Assembly (NCBI RefSeq): GCF_013373865.1
Contig: NC_050468.1
Location: 26,678,774 to 26,742,773, forward strand
Length of the DNA: 64,000 nt
Reading direction: 5' to 3'
DNA from: Monomorium pharaonis
Taxonomy: Eukaryota; Arthropoda; Insecta; Hymenoptera; Formicidae
Below are positions 51,830-64,000 of this stretch, one piece after another. The notes under the pieces were generated by a model. The model saw only the letters and a program-made list of their open reading frames with translations, did no database searches and had not been told where the DNA came from. Position 1 is the stretch's first letter, and each line of letters begins with the position of its first letter. The translations under genes were made by a program, and so were the position numbers.

Positions 51830-52895
51830 GCATTTTGAGACGCGAATTACAAGTCGTCTAAAGTGAGCTTAATATGTATAGCAATATACGAAAGTATCCC
51901 CTGCTGTCGAGAGATCGCTATACACTTCGAATTTGCATGTTTCCGCCTCCGTAACGATATAGTTAACAAGAAGCATCATTCCGTGCGTTGACACAGGCAC
52001 GGATTCGACGTCTTGTTTGCGGACGGGCGATCGAATGTTCGGTACACAAACTGAAATTCGCGGCTCGCTCGAACGTGCGCGGGCATCAACGGGTTATAAT
52101 CTGCGGAAAATATCGCATCATTCATACATGTCTATCTCCGCGAGCGATCATGATTTATGACGCGAAGTGATTATCTTCTGCCGTACGCATTCGCCGCATT
52201 AAAAAAGTTCTTTATTATGCTTACTGGGAGGATTCGAAGCTTATCTTGCGGATTTATGTACGAAATGTCATCCGGATCTGTACTACTTTATTGCAGTCTC
52301 CAATTTTGGTCGCAAGGTAATCTGCCTTGGACATATTATCTCTCTTATGCAATGCTATTCGATTAATACAGCCTTCTGCTCAAGTTTTACATTGACTTTT
52401 AGAGGGAAAACGCTACGTGAAATGAGTTTTGTTAACTACATTTTCAACATCGGAACGGGAAATTCTCTACATAATGCAGTTACGAAAAATGTAAATTAGT
52501 TAGGGCAAAAAGAAGTTCGCGCAAAGCTATTTCTGCTTAGACGTATATATTTTTTAGTTCCCCTCTTTTTTTTTCATTTGGATTTTTGTTCACCTCTATG
52601 TAGAATCAGCGAATTTGGTTACATCACGTGCTTGAGCGCGAGCCCTTAAATTGCCCAATTATCACGCGTACTTCATAATACGCGCGACAATAATTGGATT
52701 AAGTGGCACTCGCGCAAATGGAAGTCCGAAACGCCGACGTGTGCGCAAATAAAGGGGGCAAAAAATCTCGCAGCTGTGCGAGATTTGCGTTCGAAAACTT
52801 GGCATTTGTTCCTCAAAAATTCCCTTTGCCGGCATCGATCGGCGCCTAATTAATGTGCTTAACGCGGACATTGTGCACGTGAATCGTGACGAGTG

Positions 52896-52896
<1 letters not shown>
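51830..52896. other. Non-coding DNA, no gene seen
   Basis: Mixed composition. Short frames on the + strand near 51988-52366 have no recognisable domain or splice context. Confidence 0.35.

Positions 52897-52948
<52 letters not shown>
52897..52948. repeat. (CT)n microsatellite
   Basis: About 52 bp of uninterrupted CT. The minus-strand Arg/Glu frame through it is an artefact. Confidence 0.95.
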
Positions 52949-52949
<1 letters not shown>

Positions 52950-52952
<3 letters not shown>

Positions 52953-54009
52953 CTCCTTTTCTCTCTTGGTACATTTGCATCGAGCTGCAATTAGCTCGTT
53001 TAATTCTTGGGTGCTTAGCGATGTTCGCAACGGGTCTTCTGTGTTGATTAATTATCGATCAATTAGAGTTTTAATCGTTCGCCCGATGTGGGGTTTCGAC
53101 ATGCTTTCGCTAAGACACATTAGGCTCATTGAATGCGTTATTGAAGCGAAGAGACGAGGCGACTCGGCGGTTGAAATCGTTCTCTTTATCCGCCGCGATA
53201 TGCAAAACGAAGCCTCGCTAATTATGCGAGAACGAGCGAACCCGCGGCCAAGTAGCAGTTCTGAATAAATGAAGCTTTAAGAGACGGCGAGAGCCCCGCG
53301 CCACCGACTCATTTGCTGCGCACAATACTCATACTTTGTTTTAATTTTAGATGAATTCGCATTTCTGCCTAACATTGTCCAGTTTATGAACAATATATAG
53401 TTACGCTGGCCCCCGTAAAGTTTAAAGAGGCCGTCGCACCCCGTTACCGACGTTGCGTGTATTGCGGTTGGCTCCAGCGCTTCGAATTAAATTATCATAC
53501 GGAGAACGAGCTACTGGCGAAAAGTAACATTTAATAACTTTGTACTGTTGTCCGCGAGATCGTTTGTTCCGGGTTAAAGCGCACGTTAGATTTCGCACGC
53601 GAGACGTGAGAGGACGCGGTTCGTGTACCGAAATGTGAATGAAACCTTCCTCGTTAATTTTCTCCAAAGGCACAAAGGTGGACTCGGTCGAAAGTTGCTT
53701 TCTCGCATCGGTGCTTAATAAGTCCAACGGAGCTTTGACGTGCCGAGAGATCGCAAAATCGTAGCCGTAACACGCGACGACCTGAAGGGTTATCGGATTA
53801 ATTCGGCCTGTTGGTCTCTTTGGTGCTCGAAGTTTTCCTACTTTCCCGATCTACCGTCGGATAAGATGGAAGTTGGGATGGGAATCGAATTAAAAACGGG
53901 GTGGAAATTTGTGAGGAAGCTGCCCGAATGCTGGTACGATTCGACAGCGCTCGCTCGATTGCGTTTATCGCCTTTGAAGACTGATTCTCGTTTACGATTG
54001 CTTTAAAGA
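52950..54009. other. CpG-rich non-coding DNA
   Basis: Open frames on both strands up to 101 codons, none with a known domain. I searched the minus strand here for the next exon of the GMC fragment and saw none. Confidence 0.35.
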
Positions 54010-54056
54010 TTTGTGTGTGTGTGTGTGTGTTGTGTGTGTGTGTGTGTGTGTGTGTA
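54010..54056. repeat. (GT)n microsatellite
   Basis: About 46 bp of GT with a single break, directly 3' (on the minus strand) of the GMC-like exon. Confidence 0.9.
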
Positions 54057-54108
54057 ACGAGATCTTCCTTGGAGACCGTTCGGATCTAGCCCGCTAACTC
54101 GATCTTAC

Positions 54109-54282
54109 CATTAAGAATTAGAAGATTACCACGATTACGCACGGGATGCAAGTACGCCCTATTGCTACTTATGCGAGTGCCATTCATAATTATGGTCTGT
54201 ATGTATGAGAATCCTATTTTGTTCTTTCCGTTATAATCTATTATTGGATATCCCAGTTCTTTGCCAGCTTTTAGGAAAGCTT
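54109..54282 (-). pseudogene. Orphan exon of a GMC oxidoreductase (glucose dehydrogenase-like)
   Basis: The minus-strand reading AFLKAGKELGYPIIDYNGKN, then KIGFSYIQTIIMNGTRISSN and RAYLHPVRNRGNLLI is the stretch found in FAD-dependent glucose dehydrogenase / GMC oxidoreductases between the FAD-binding and substrate-binding parts. The motif RxSSNRAYLHPxRNRxNL is characteristic of the insect family. It covers 58 codons of a protein usually around 600 residues. It is bounded by a fair acceptor (CTCTTTGGCAG before 54282) and a good donor (G|GTAAGAT after 54109), with no internal stop. No other GMC exon, neither the N-terminal GxGxxG region nor the C-terminal His region, was seen in the window. 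It may be an exon of a gene with very long introns, or a duplicated or relic exon. I class it as a fragment. Confidence 0.7.
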
Positions 54283-54297
54283 CTGCCAAAGAGTATG

Positions 54298-57200
54298 AAA
54301 TATGGTATTTAAGTATATATAAAATGAATCAGATGGATAAGGTTGAGATAAAAGTTACGTTGAAAAGTTGTAATTACAAGCCAAAAGTACATTTTTCTAC
54401 ATTTCTAGTATTGAAAAATTGATGTCACGTTTTTATTATAATATCTGTGAGAAATCACCTAATACTGTGCTTCTTTTGTGTGTGTGTAGTTTGTGTACAG
54501 AAACTAAAATATCGCGCTAGATGTCGATGTTTAAAAGCATCTTTAAAATTCCCCCTTTCCTGAAAAAAAAAATTATAAATAATTTATTGCGAAAAATAAG
54601 GTAAATGTCTCTATTTCTAAATAACGCTTATTGGTATCTATCTGACTTAATTCGATTTAATCCGGTTACTCGACTTGATCTTTCCTTTATAAATTAAGGA
54701 AAATATTTAGCGATACCTATCGTGAAAATTGTACGAAAACAGCTAATTTTACTTATACAGGTTTAATAATGTAATGTAGAATGGGTCCTAAATTTAATGC
54801 GACTTCTGTATCTATGAATGGAAGGCGGAATTACATCCCTTTCTCACCGATGACATGAAAATTTTGTAATCCAGCCTATTTACCGTGACAACAAATTTGC
54901 CTTATTTAAAATTTAAAAATATGCGACCCGCCATGTAATATAATTTGTTATGCATAAGCGAATTTTAACGAGCCACTGTTCTCAAACTTCGTTTGTGTAT
55001 AGTTGCGTATTTCGTTGAAATTGCATAAAACTAGAATACGCTTTTCCCCCTCATACTCCGCGAACTCTGCATGCATATTAACAAAGGACAGTGGTATTTA
55101 TTTCTTTTTTTTAGCCCCTTTCCGACGAACTCGCGTGATAATTTCGACCGCGTTCAGTTGCACGCGAAGATCGAAGTGCAATCGGATTAATTCCGAGTCG
55201 TTGAGCTGCCCGCACGCCCCGACTTTTTCTTTCATTCCTCGTGGCTCCGAATGGACAGGATAACGAAGAGCGCGAACGACGACGGAAGACAAATAGCGGC
55301 TTGTTTGCTCACTACGCCGTAATCTTCAGTCAGTGGTCTAACCGAAGTTGTATTGTTATTCGCGCACGAATAATCTTCCCCGTTCCTCCCTCCGATCCTT
55401 CCGAGCTGCATGGTAGCTTCAATTAAGGACTGTCCTCGCAAAACACGATATATCTGTCGAACGAAAAATAGGTATTTTTATAAAACGTATATTTTATACG
55501 TTTTGTTTATCTCTGCGCATACTCGCCGCGGAAAAGTTGGGAAATTGTAGATCATCAAAAATAAACGTATCGGATATAAGTAAATAAAATAGCGTTAAGT
55601 AAATTTTCGAAAATATTCAACAGAGTTCGTTTGGTTCATATTTTGCGTTTCAGAGAATTTTGCAAAGGTTAGCTTTCAATGTACGAGATATTAATCAGGG
55701 TGACGTTATGTTATTCACGAAAAACAATATAATACGTAATGTTATATGTATAATTTTTATTTTTAAAAAAGGGACAAATACTTTGTGTGCGTAACGTGAC
55801 ATTTCGAAATTTAGCATTTACCTACTTTAAACAATTTGATGTTGTGAAATTGTTACAGAGTACCACCGAATGTTACATGAGATAAAAACATTATTTGAGT
55901 TATTTAGTCCAATTAGTGCGATAATTAATTACACGTCGTCGCGGCATACGTTTAAGTTACAAAACTCATTAATTTGAAAATTGCAGAAAATAAGTTGGCG
56001 GTTTCTGTGCGTGTTGAAATTAAATCCATTGCATTGCTGCACAGATTTCATGCATTTGCTGTTTGAATTAGTGTCGAAAGTTCTACACTATTCTAAATTT
56101 CATTAAATTATTGTTACTTATTTAAAGGGTTTTATACTTTCTCTCTTTTAATTCGAATCAACTAAATGTGGCAAAAAATATTCTCTTTAAACTTTACATT
56201 GTGTTTGCAAAAATATCCTTCCATTACCTTTATATCAAAATATTTTACTCCTTAGCAATATATTTTCAATATGTATCAACATATTTTAATACAGTTGCAA
56301 TATTTCGAATTTCCGTGATTCCAAAATTAATTAAATCTCAAACATTTTTAAGCGAATAATTCTCAACAACCTTAAATTTCATCTATCAAGATAAAATTTA
56401 AAATTTAATATCACATATACATGCGACACCGCAAATATTCCATCTTCCTGAAAAAAAAACGAAAGAAACAGAGAAATGAATTAATATCTTGTAGCGAATT
56501 TAATTAGTTTTACAACTGCGTCGCGCATTGTGCTTCTCTGTAAAAAAGAAATGGTGGTTTATATCGCGAACGTCGAACGGCGAATTCGTTCGTACGCGGA
56601 AACTTGTCTGGCGTGAAACGCGATTACCAAACCGCGTGGCTAGAAACGCCGAATTGCTGCCGGAGCGTGAAGATGTAAGAGAACGATAAACCCCGCCTTA
56701 ATAACGTCAGAATCCGACAGCGGGCGTTTCACCTGTTCCCCCTGTCGCTCTATTCGTCTGACAATGAGCGGAGGATCGCGTCGAGGGCATTTTATCAATT
56801 TTCCCCGAGATGTGTATCCATCGATAAGCCCGTCGCCCGTTGTATTCACGTCGGTATATATCTCGCGGGCTCTTGCCCGCGATGAAACGTAACGGACATT
56901 TGAAACGAGTCAGCGAAAGAAGGAGCGCCGCGGAGCGATCGCTCCATAAACGGGAGGCGGCTGGACGGAGCGGGGGGGGGGGGAATGGAAGGGGAATCGC
57001 GATCTCTCGATTTTAATTAAATTTCTTCTTTTGACGTGTGTGTTATTCTGTAACGTATGAATTCCGCGGAAACCGCGGGACAGGATATAATTCCGGTGCC
57101 GTCACGTTACACCCCCTTCACCCACCCCCTTTTCAGCCTCCCAGTCCCATTCACTCGCTACATCAGCCGGCCCGTACACACATCGACAGGCGTAAACTTT

Positions 57201-60200
57201 GGACGATGACACTCGCCTCGCGTCGTCGTCGTCGTCGTCGTCGTCGGCGGTGTTTTTCGCGACTTTTGGGACATCCTGTACGGAAAGGAGCGTGGGGAGA
57301 CGAGGGTTCCGCGGGATGAAATCAATAATACGCCTCCATTCAAAGCCGCCGCCGCTGCCACCGCGCCGTCACCGCCGATGTCCTTACGGTCTTTCGCGGG
57401 ACGTGTTCCGGCTTGGTTCACGCCCGGTTTAACGACCTAATTACTATTCCTACCCCTCCCACCCCTTTAGGAACACTGCAATCTCGAAGATGCGCCTGTG
57501 ATTAGCGACAGCGCCGATAACGCTTTTGCCTTCTCGAGAGCGGCTCCCGCGTGTACGTACACCGCGTACATCAATCTTCCGCGGGCGAGACATTTCTGTC
57601 TGTTGCAGCGCGGTTCAACGTGCGGTATCAGTTTTTCCTTGAGGGAGAGAGGGTATATATACGCGGCACGCCGGTAGCGTCGTAAAAGTACCGATCGAAA
57701 GTATCCCGCGTATCTCGAACGAAAAATATCGCGAACGGGGATATCTCTCTCTCTTTCTCCCTCTCTCCGCGCGGCTGTTTATTATTCCGTTATCGACCGG
57801 CATCGCCAGGACCCCGCGTGGGGTGTAATTAGGATGTGGAACAGATTCGCGATATTTCGCAATAACGCAACTAATGATCACTACATTATATAGTCGTGGC
57901 GAACGGCAAGTATTTATCTCGGCGCCCGGTCACGTTTGACCAAAGACTAATAATTTCATTTGGTAATTCATGAAAATGTGATTTGCGCCGGTGATTAAAT
58001 ACCCTCGATTGAATATCGCAGGCGATCGAAACGTGCAGGCGTTTTAGTTCCGCTCGTTGGGCGTGTATAGCGGGACCGTAGAATGCATTTTTATTTTTCG
58101 ATTACACGACGCTATACCCCTGTGTGCCTTGTGCTTCGTGGCCTGTCGTGTACTGCGGAAGATCGCCGCCGGAGGAAGATTTATCTCTCCACGCAGATCA
58201 GCATCCGTATACACATTTCTTCCAATTTCCGTGCGGTTTGCTGATGCAATTTTAATATCTCCGATTTCCCTTTGCGCCGAGCACAAGCTGGTGCCGCGGT
58301 TTCATTTGAGAATCTCGCAAGTTGATATCGGACGAAGTTCATCGTTACTTCGCAGTTTTATCCCCCCCCCCCTCTCCCCAAACTCGTAATATACACACCG
58401 GGGATGAATAGGACGACGCGCGCGTATCGGCAATTAGAATCTACGTCTTAACCGCATCGGCGAGTGCACTCGGTGGATATGGGTCATGAGGTTTTATCGA
58501 TTGGCGACGGTGCTGAAAAAGATGAGTGTCGAGAACGGGGGACGAGCTCCCGTTCGAATAACGAATATCGATTTCCCAGGGGGGGAAAAACGCGTTTTAA
58601 ATGCTCTTTTACACGTGGGGTAATAAAAAAAAAAAAACACCGCGCACTCAAACGGATCGCGCTGTCGCGGTGTTGAGGTTGTCGCGCGAATTAATAACCG
58701 ATTAGGGCGGGGGGGTAAAAAAAACGATTTATTTGTACGGCGTTTTTATTGCGGTGCGCAAACGCGTATTAAAACGTCGACGTTGAACAATGAGCGTCGA
58801 GCCGTGCAAAAAGCCGGACTGATTAATTATTATTGATTAATTAATACTGATTAATTAAATTAGCGAGCTCGCTGTAACAAAAAGCCATCAGTGAAGTCAT
58901 ATTTTCCAATGTGGCACATCTTAACAATGTTTTACATTTTATTTTCGAAATTTTCGGGAAATAATAGAGAATCAATTGATGTTAACATTTTTGCCATTGC
59001 CTAATTCATTTAATAAATGTACGTTAGATTTAATGAAAATTATACAATTTTTGCTGTAGAAGCGAACTTGAATTCAAAGATTCTTAAATTTCAATTTGCC
59101 CGACGATTGCTTTGCAGAAAGCGGGCAATGGCATCGATTAATCGAGTGCAAAGAAAATAATAGAAATGACAAATGACAGATTACGGATAAGTAATTAATC
59201 TGCATGATATTACGAGCAATCAATCGGAAATTTCACGACCGCTTGTGAATATTTAACCGCACGTTGACGTATATTTAATCGCGTGCGCGGCGAGATATTC
59301 ATAATACATTTCGACCAGATTCGGAAACGTGTCGAGTCTGTCGTGCGGTGATCCGTGATAAATAGATAGTTTGCGATTCATTGAGCTACTTTATATCCCG
59401 GCCGGTCAATAATAATAACATTTTGGTGCATCAGCTGGCGACGGACGCGAAGATTGCGCGCGCGTTACGACATCGCGGGCGAGCAGCAGCGATAACCCGC
59501 TTAAATAGTTAACGAAAGAATGAATTTAAGGACCCGTGTCACACTTCTGTTTCTCAAACGACGGTAAAAAGCGATGAAAGCGCTGAGCTTTCGCGACAAC
59601 TCGCGACTGCGCCAATTGACCTCGTAAATCCTGCAATTGGATCAACACGCGGCACTTTTCAGGCTTCTTAAAAGCCTCTTCATCGCCGCTGTTTTCCGTA
59701 TGTTTTATATCAAAATATACTTTCAGTCTGCCAATTTGTCGGGACGGGATGAAAAATATCACAGGCAAGATTGATCGGGAGACTCGGTTTTTGTTTTGTT
59801 TTTTAAAGAGCTTGTGCGATTGTACGTTTATTCGATGCAAGAAAGCTGACGGTTGATCAATCTAAATGCGTTCTGGAAACTCGGTACTATGATTTATAGC
59901 TGCGAAATAGTCTCGTAGTCGTCGCGCTTGGATTGCGAGTACGAGATATCCTTTAGTTAATGGCGAGCAAGTTAAATTAAAGAGCTTCTGCACGCTTTGC
60001 GGCTAACAGCATTCACGTTTTAACTGTTCCAGCTGACAAGGTGCCAGTTTCGCGTTGCGGCCACGTCGGGCCAGCTTGATGCCACTCCGTTATCGTTTTG
60101 CCCCAATTACGGAGGTGTTCCATTTAATGCAACGAATTTCATCTCGAACGGGATGGTTTTCCAACGCCGCGTTTCGTCACAAATCTCATAGAATCAACAA

Positions 60201-63200
60201 TTCGTAGTTGCCGTGCACGTTCACTTGCTGGAATATATATATATATTTTTCGCGTATTTATATTGTAACCTGGAGCACGAAATAAAGCGTGCACGTTGTG
60301 CGAAACAAGTTTACGTTCTCCTTCGACTTGAAAATTATCTATCCGCCATGGAAGATATTTTATTATTTTACCTGATAAATATTAATCTCATTAATTTCGG
60401 CAGAAATTTTTATGTATACGCTACAATGATTATTATTGCCACGTTAATTAAGCCATGTAAATTTAACATGACAATTAGGTAGTTAACAATAATGGGAATA
60501 ATTAATAGCTGAATTGATATAATATAATTAATAGCTAAATTTGTGTTAATACCTTGCAAATGAAGTATTTAGATAAAATGTATAATCGCGGTTTATTTGC
60601 CAAATAAAAGCGTCCTAGTTTTGCAGTAAATCCGATTGTACCTTTACTTTTATACACTACTTTTTCACATATTTTTCTTTCGTTCGCTATAATACAACGT
60701 GGTTACAATAATTTTTTTTATAATGTAATATGAAAAATATGATATAATATATATAATATGATACGAATTATAAAATACTAAAATAATTTATGTAAGTCTG
60801 ATAAAATAATCGGAATCTCACGAATTCTCAGTCTCTAATTCTGTCCTCGGAAAAGATATACGGCGTCTCCTTCCCAATTAATCTTAACTCGTGTGTTCAA
60901 GCGAAATAGATTGCACACGAGTGAAGAGAGGTATCTTCCTACGGCCCATGAATAGAATACGTCCTCGCGCATCCCTAAACGAGCCGCAGAGCGCAGCTTG
61001 CGAAACAGCCGCGCTCTTGGCATCGTCTCAACTGTCATCCGAGTAAATCCGGAACGTGGGTATTTCGTGCTCCAGGTTGCCAGATAAAGGCTCGAGGAGG
61101 TTTGACGGTAACGACGATACCCTTTGTTCCCGTCCGCGCTCGCTCATCCTCTCGCGGGAATGTTTTCATAGAAAATTAGGGGCGAGAGGGAGGGAGGGAG
61201 GGAGGAAGAGCGCGAAATGATAGCCCGGACGGTGGTAGTTCGTGACGGCTACGGTTACACAGCCATCCACCGTGGTCGCGCAGATTGCTCGTGCTCGAGG
61301 GTGGATTCAATCTAGTGGGATTACCCGGTGACTCGGCCTCCGCCATCCGTTGTCGCCCCCCCCCTCTCCCCTTTACGTACCGCCGCGGATCTATCTACTC
61401 CCATCGCGTCGCCGGTCTGGTTCTTGCTAGGCCGGAATTCCGTATCCTGTATGTCAACACGCATCCTTTCGTCGCGCCCGGTCTTCGCAGACCGTCTTAA
61501 TCCTCCGCGCTCCGGGGAAATAATCTCCCGGAAAATGGCACGGGATATGAAATATTCTACTTTCGGGGTATTTTAACTGCTTAACACATTTTATTTTTCA
61601 TCTCGCCACGCGTTGGCAAAAACGACGAACCGCTGACGAAAGATTAGCGTAATATAATATAATCCTAAAAGATACATATATTACAGAGGATAATAACTTT
61701 TTTTTTTTACTAATAATACATACAGTAATATTAAATTTTTTATGAAACATTGCCACATAATTTTATGTGTCTTTTATACAGAGACTATATATTGAGGTTG
61801 CTCTTTTTGAACCATTGTTAACTGTTTTTTTTTTTTAACTAATTGCGCACGTTCTTTCGAACGTTTCGAACGTTCTTGTGCTAACGATCGTTTAACAATA
61901 TTTAAAAGAGAAAGGGGAAGATAAGATTACAGGATTTGCGCAATTAATATACACCGCATTTACGTGCGAATATATTTATAGCGTATTACATGCATGAAGA
62001 AGCCCGGCAAAAACAGTAAACGACGACGTAAGCACAGGTCACGCAATAAGCGATTGTACGTATCTGGTTAATATCGCGGACTGCATGCATAAATGATAAT
62101 TATATATAGCGACGCAATGTTTGTCCGGCAACAAACCTGCTTCGCGATGCGCTCTTGCGCGTGCTCATTTGCCGCTAATTAATTATGTTATTCGATATTA
62201 GTTCGCCAACACGCGTGCGAGGATTCGAAACATATTTGCGAAGGTGGACCCCTTTATTGCCTTGAATGTATTTCGTTATAATTATAGAATGCCGTTATTG
62301 TTGCCGCGTCGAGCGTATTTCGACAGTTATTTCGCATCGGCGTAATGAAATACGCTTTTCATTTGTCCTACATTCGAGTTTATTACGGCAGAACGTAACA
62401 ATGTGCGGCATAAATGTGCGTGGTTGTTTATACTTTCAAATTTTGCTATTCTCCGCGCGCGTAAGACACCCCCGTGCGCGCGATATTAGCCTTTCCCTGT
62501 GAAATCAGCCGGGGTGATATTTCCATTTCCAAGTAATCGCGTATATATAAATTAAGCGAACAAATAAACGAAGCGGTGTTTGTTTAACGACGGATTATAC
62601 GATTTTTGATTTTTTTTTTACGTTATAAATTTAATGCAATCGTGTGCGAGAAATAGTGCGGAAATATGTCAAACTGCAAAATATATATGCGCATACATAT
62701 CTGCCGTAAATGGTGATAACAAATGTGCGATTGACTTTTTTCTTTTTAGATATTGAAAATATATGAGACGTTTTGAAGTACAACTTATACCGTTGACAAT
62801 TGAATTCTACTGTGGAAGTCATTTGAAGTTTATTTATTTAACTGGAGATCAATACGCGTTGTCTCGTCGACTGAATTTCATTGTGTTTTTAAGTCTGGAC
62901 GCGATTACATATTCCTTCCACTAAAAGTTATACATTTTTATTTAAAAAAGAATTAAACTGGTTATTGAAATTTATTTTTCTCTTATTTTTCTGTCGTTCC
63001 ACGAAATATGGTTGAATCGAAAGATGATTTTAAATCGATTTGAAGGATAATATATCACGATCAAACTACGATAGATTAACGAAGAATTGGAAGACTCTTC
63101 GAAATCGTCGTCGAAAAACACGGCTGCAGTTTTACAACTTATCGGACGTTTTAATAGGCGCGTGAATGTTTTTCTTATTAATATAGCGGCAAGTGTATCG

Positions 63201-64000
63201 GTGTCAGGTTTTTCTCGAGCTTCATTCGTTTGTAACAGCGGCGACGCCGATTAAAAAATGCTTGGCGGGAGGATTTACGACCGCGGCATTCTTAGGGGAT
63301 TCGTTGGGGAATTTCTCCCCTTTGCCCCGGGCGTGATGCTTGTCGCCGACGTGAGAGCGAAAATATATGCCGGACGCCGCGCGCCGGTGGCGAATACAAA
63401 TCTGCGGTCTGTTTTCAGCGCCCTATTATTCTTACTCCGAGACTTGGCCGCACACGCGGCCGGGCGCAGTCATGATATCGGGCTTCGCGATGGGAACAAG
63501 TCGAGGGATCAGTAGCGTGCGACGGAGGGCATAAATCTTGCGAGATAAAAATTGCAATGTCAGATGACCCGATATGCTACGTAGGTACGAATAGTCTACC
63601 CGCGGAATATACCGATACGATTCATTATTCATATATCGGGTATACGATTCACGACTATCATTCATATCGATATGCTCGGACGTGGCTAAAAAGGACATCC
63701 ATTATAAATATCTGCTGAAAATACTACGCGAAATACTACTTATTGTGACAAAAAGATGCTATAGAAGAGTATCAAAGTGATTCTAAAGCGACTCGATTTC
63801 TTTCCATTTGAAAAGTCGTCTTTTCGAAGCTTTACATATTTGCTACGTCTTTTTAGACAAATAAGTCCGTACAGAATGCGCTTGTAAAGATGTTAACATT
63901 ATTATTGTGTCTATTCTATTGTTATCGTTTGCTGTATGTAAAACAAGGATCGAGTGACGCAAGCGGCATGCTAAGTTCGTTATGGGCGCGTTCTGAATAC
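54298..64000. other. Gene-free region alternating AT-rich and CpG-rich blocks
   Basis: CpG-rich blocks lie at about 55100-55430, 56560-58700 and 60830-61560, with low-complexity runs such as (GTC)n near 57221-57246. A short AT hairpin (TAAAACGTATA ttt TATACGTTTT) is at 55481-55504. AT-rich elsewhere. Frames of 60-110 codons occur on both strands, have no recognisable domain and largely overlap one another. I see no exon, RNA gene or bounded mobile element. Confidence 0.4.

Overview
This is nuclear DNA of an insect, most likely a hymenopteran and plausibly an ant. The basis is GT-AG introns of 86 to 432 bp, a recognisable insect-type CYB5R4 gene, AT-rich DNA interrupted by CpG-rich blocks, abundant CT/GA microsatellites, and many Tc1/mariner-pogo type DNA transposons and MITEs. 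The species cannot be named from this window.

Layout. Positions 1-3645 are AT-rich, presumably an intron and flank. Positions 3646-6620 (+) carry the only multi-exon gene that can be read with confidence: the last eight coding exons of cytochrome b5 reductase 4 (NCB5OR), missing about 75-80 N-terminal residues upstream of the window. Positions 6621-11700 are its 3' flank plus non-coding DNA with a tRNA-derived SINE head, a 30-bp palindrome and a hairpin. Positions 11.7-17.0 kb are a transposon nest: a TA-flanked MITE, then a decayed pogo/jerky-type element whose transposase pseudogene is split by a 1,072-bp inverted-repeat element, which itself carries a tRNA-like SINE head.

Positions 17-64 kb are almost gene-free. 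CpG-rich blocks alternate with AT-rich DNA and repeats: a three-copy tandem array of about 330 bp (18.2-19.1 kb), a candidate Inr+DPE core promoter with a 5' exon next to a long GA tract (19.7-20.7 kb), a diverged duplication with a foldback MITE in one copy (21.8-23.35 kb), a 604-bp MITE (39.9-40.5 kb), and a second pogo-type element with a short intact ORF and an array of terminal and subterminal motifs (45.13-46.73 kb). Further on are MITEs at 34 and 48 kb and a 1.3-kb minisatellite with an 11-bp unit (49.1-50.4 kb). An isolated exon-like fragment of a GMC oxidoreductase (glucose dehydrogenase-like) lies on the minus strand near 54.1-54.3 kb.

The 17-64 kb part looks like a large intron or regulatory intergenic region rather than a set of small genes. 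Most long ORFs there are by-products of CpG-rich or tandemly repeated DNA. I found no CRISPR array, rRNA, confident tRNA gene or recognisable viral gene.
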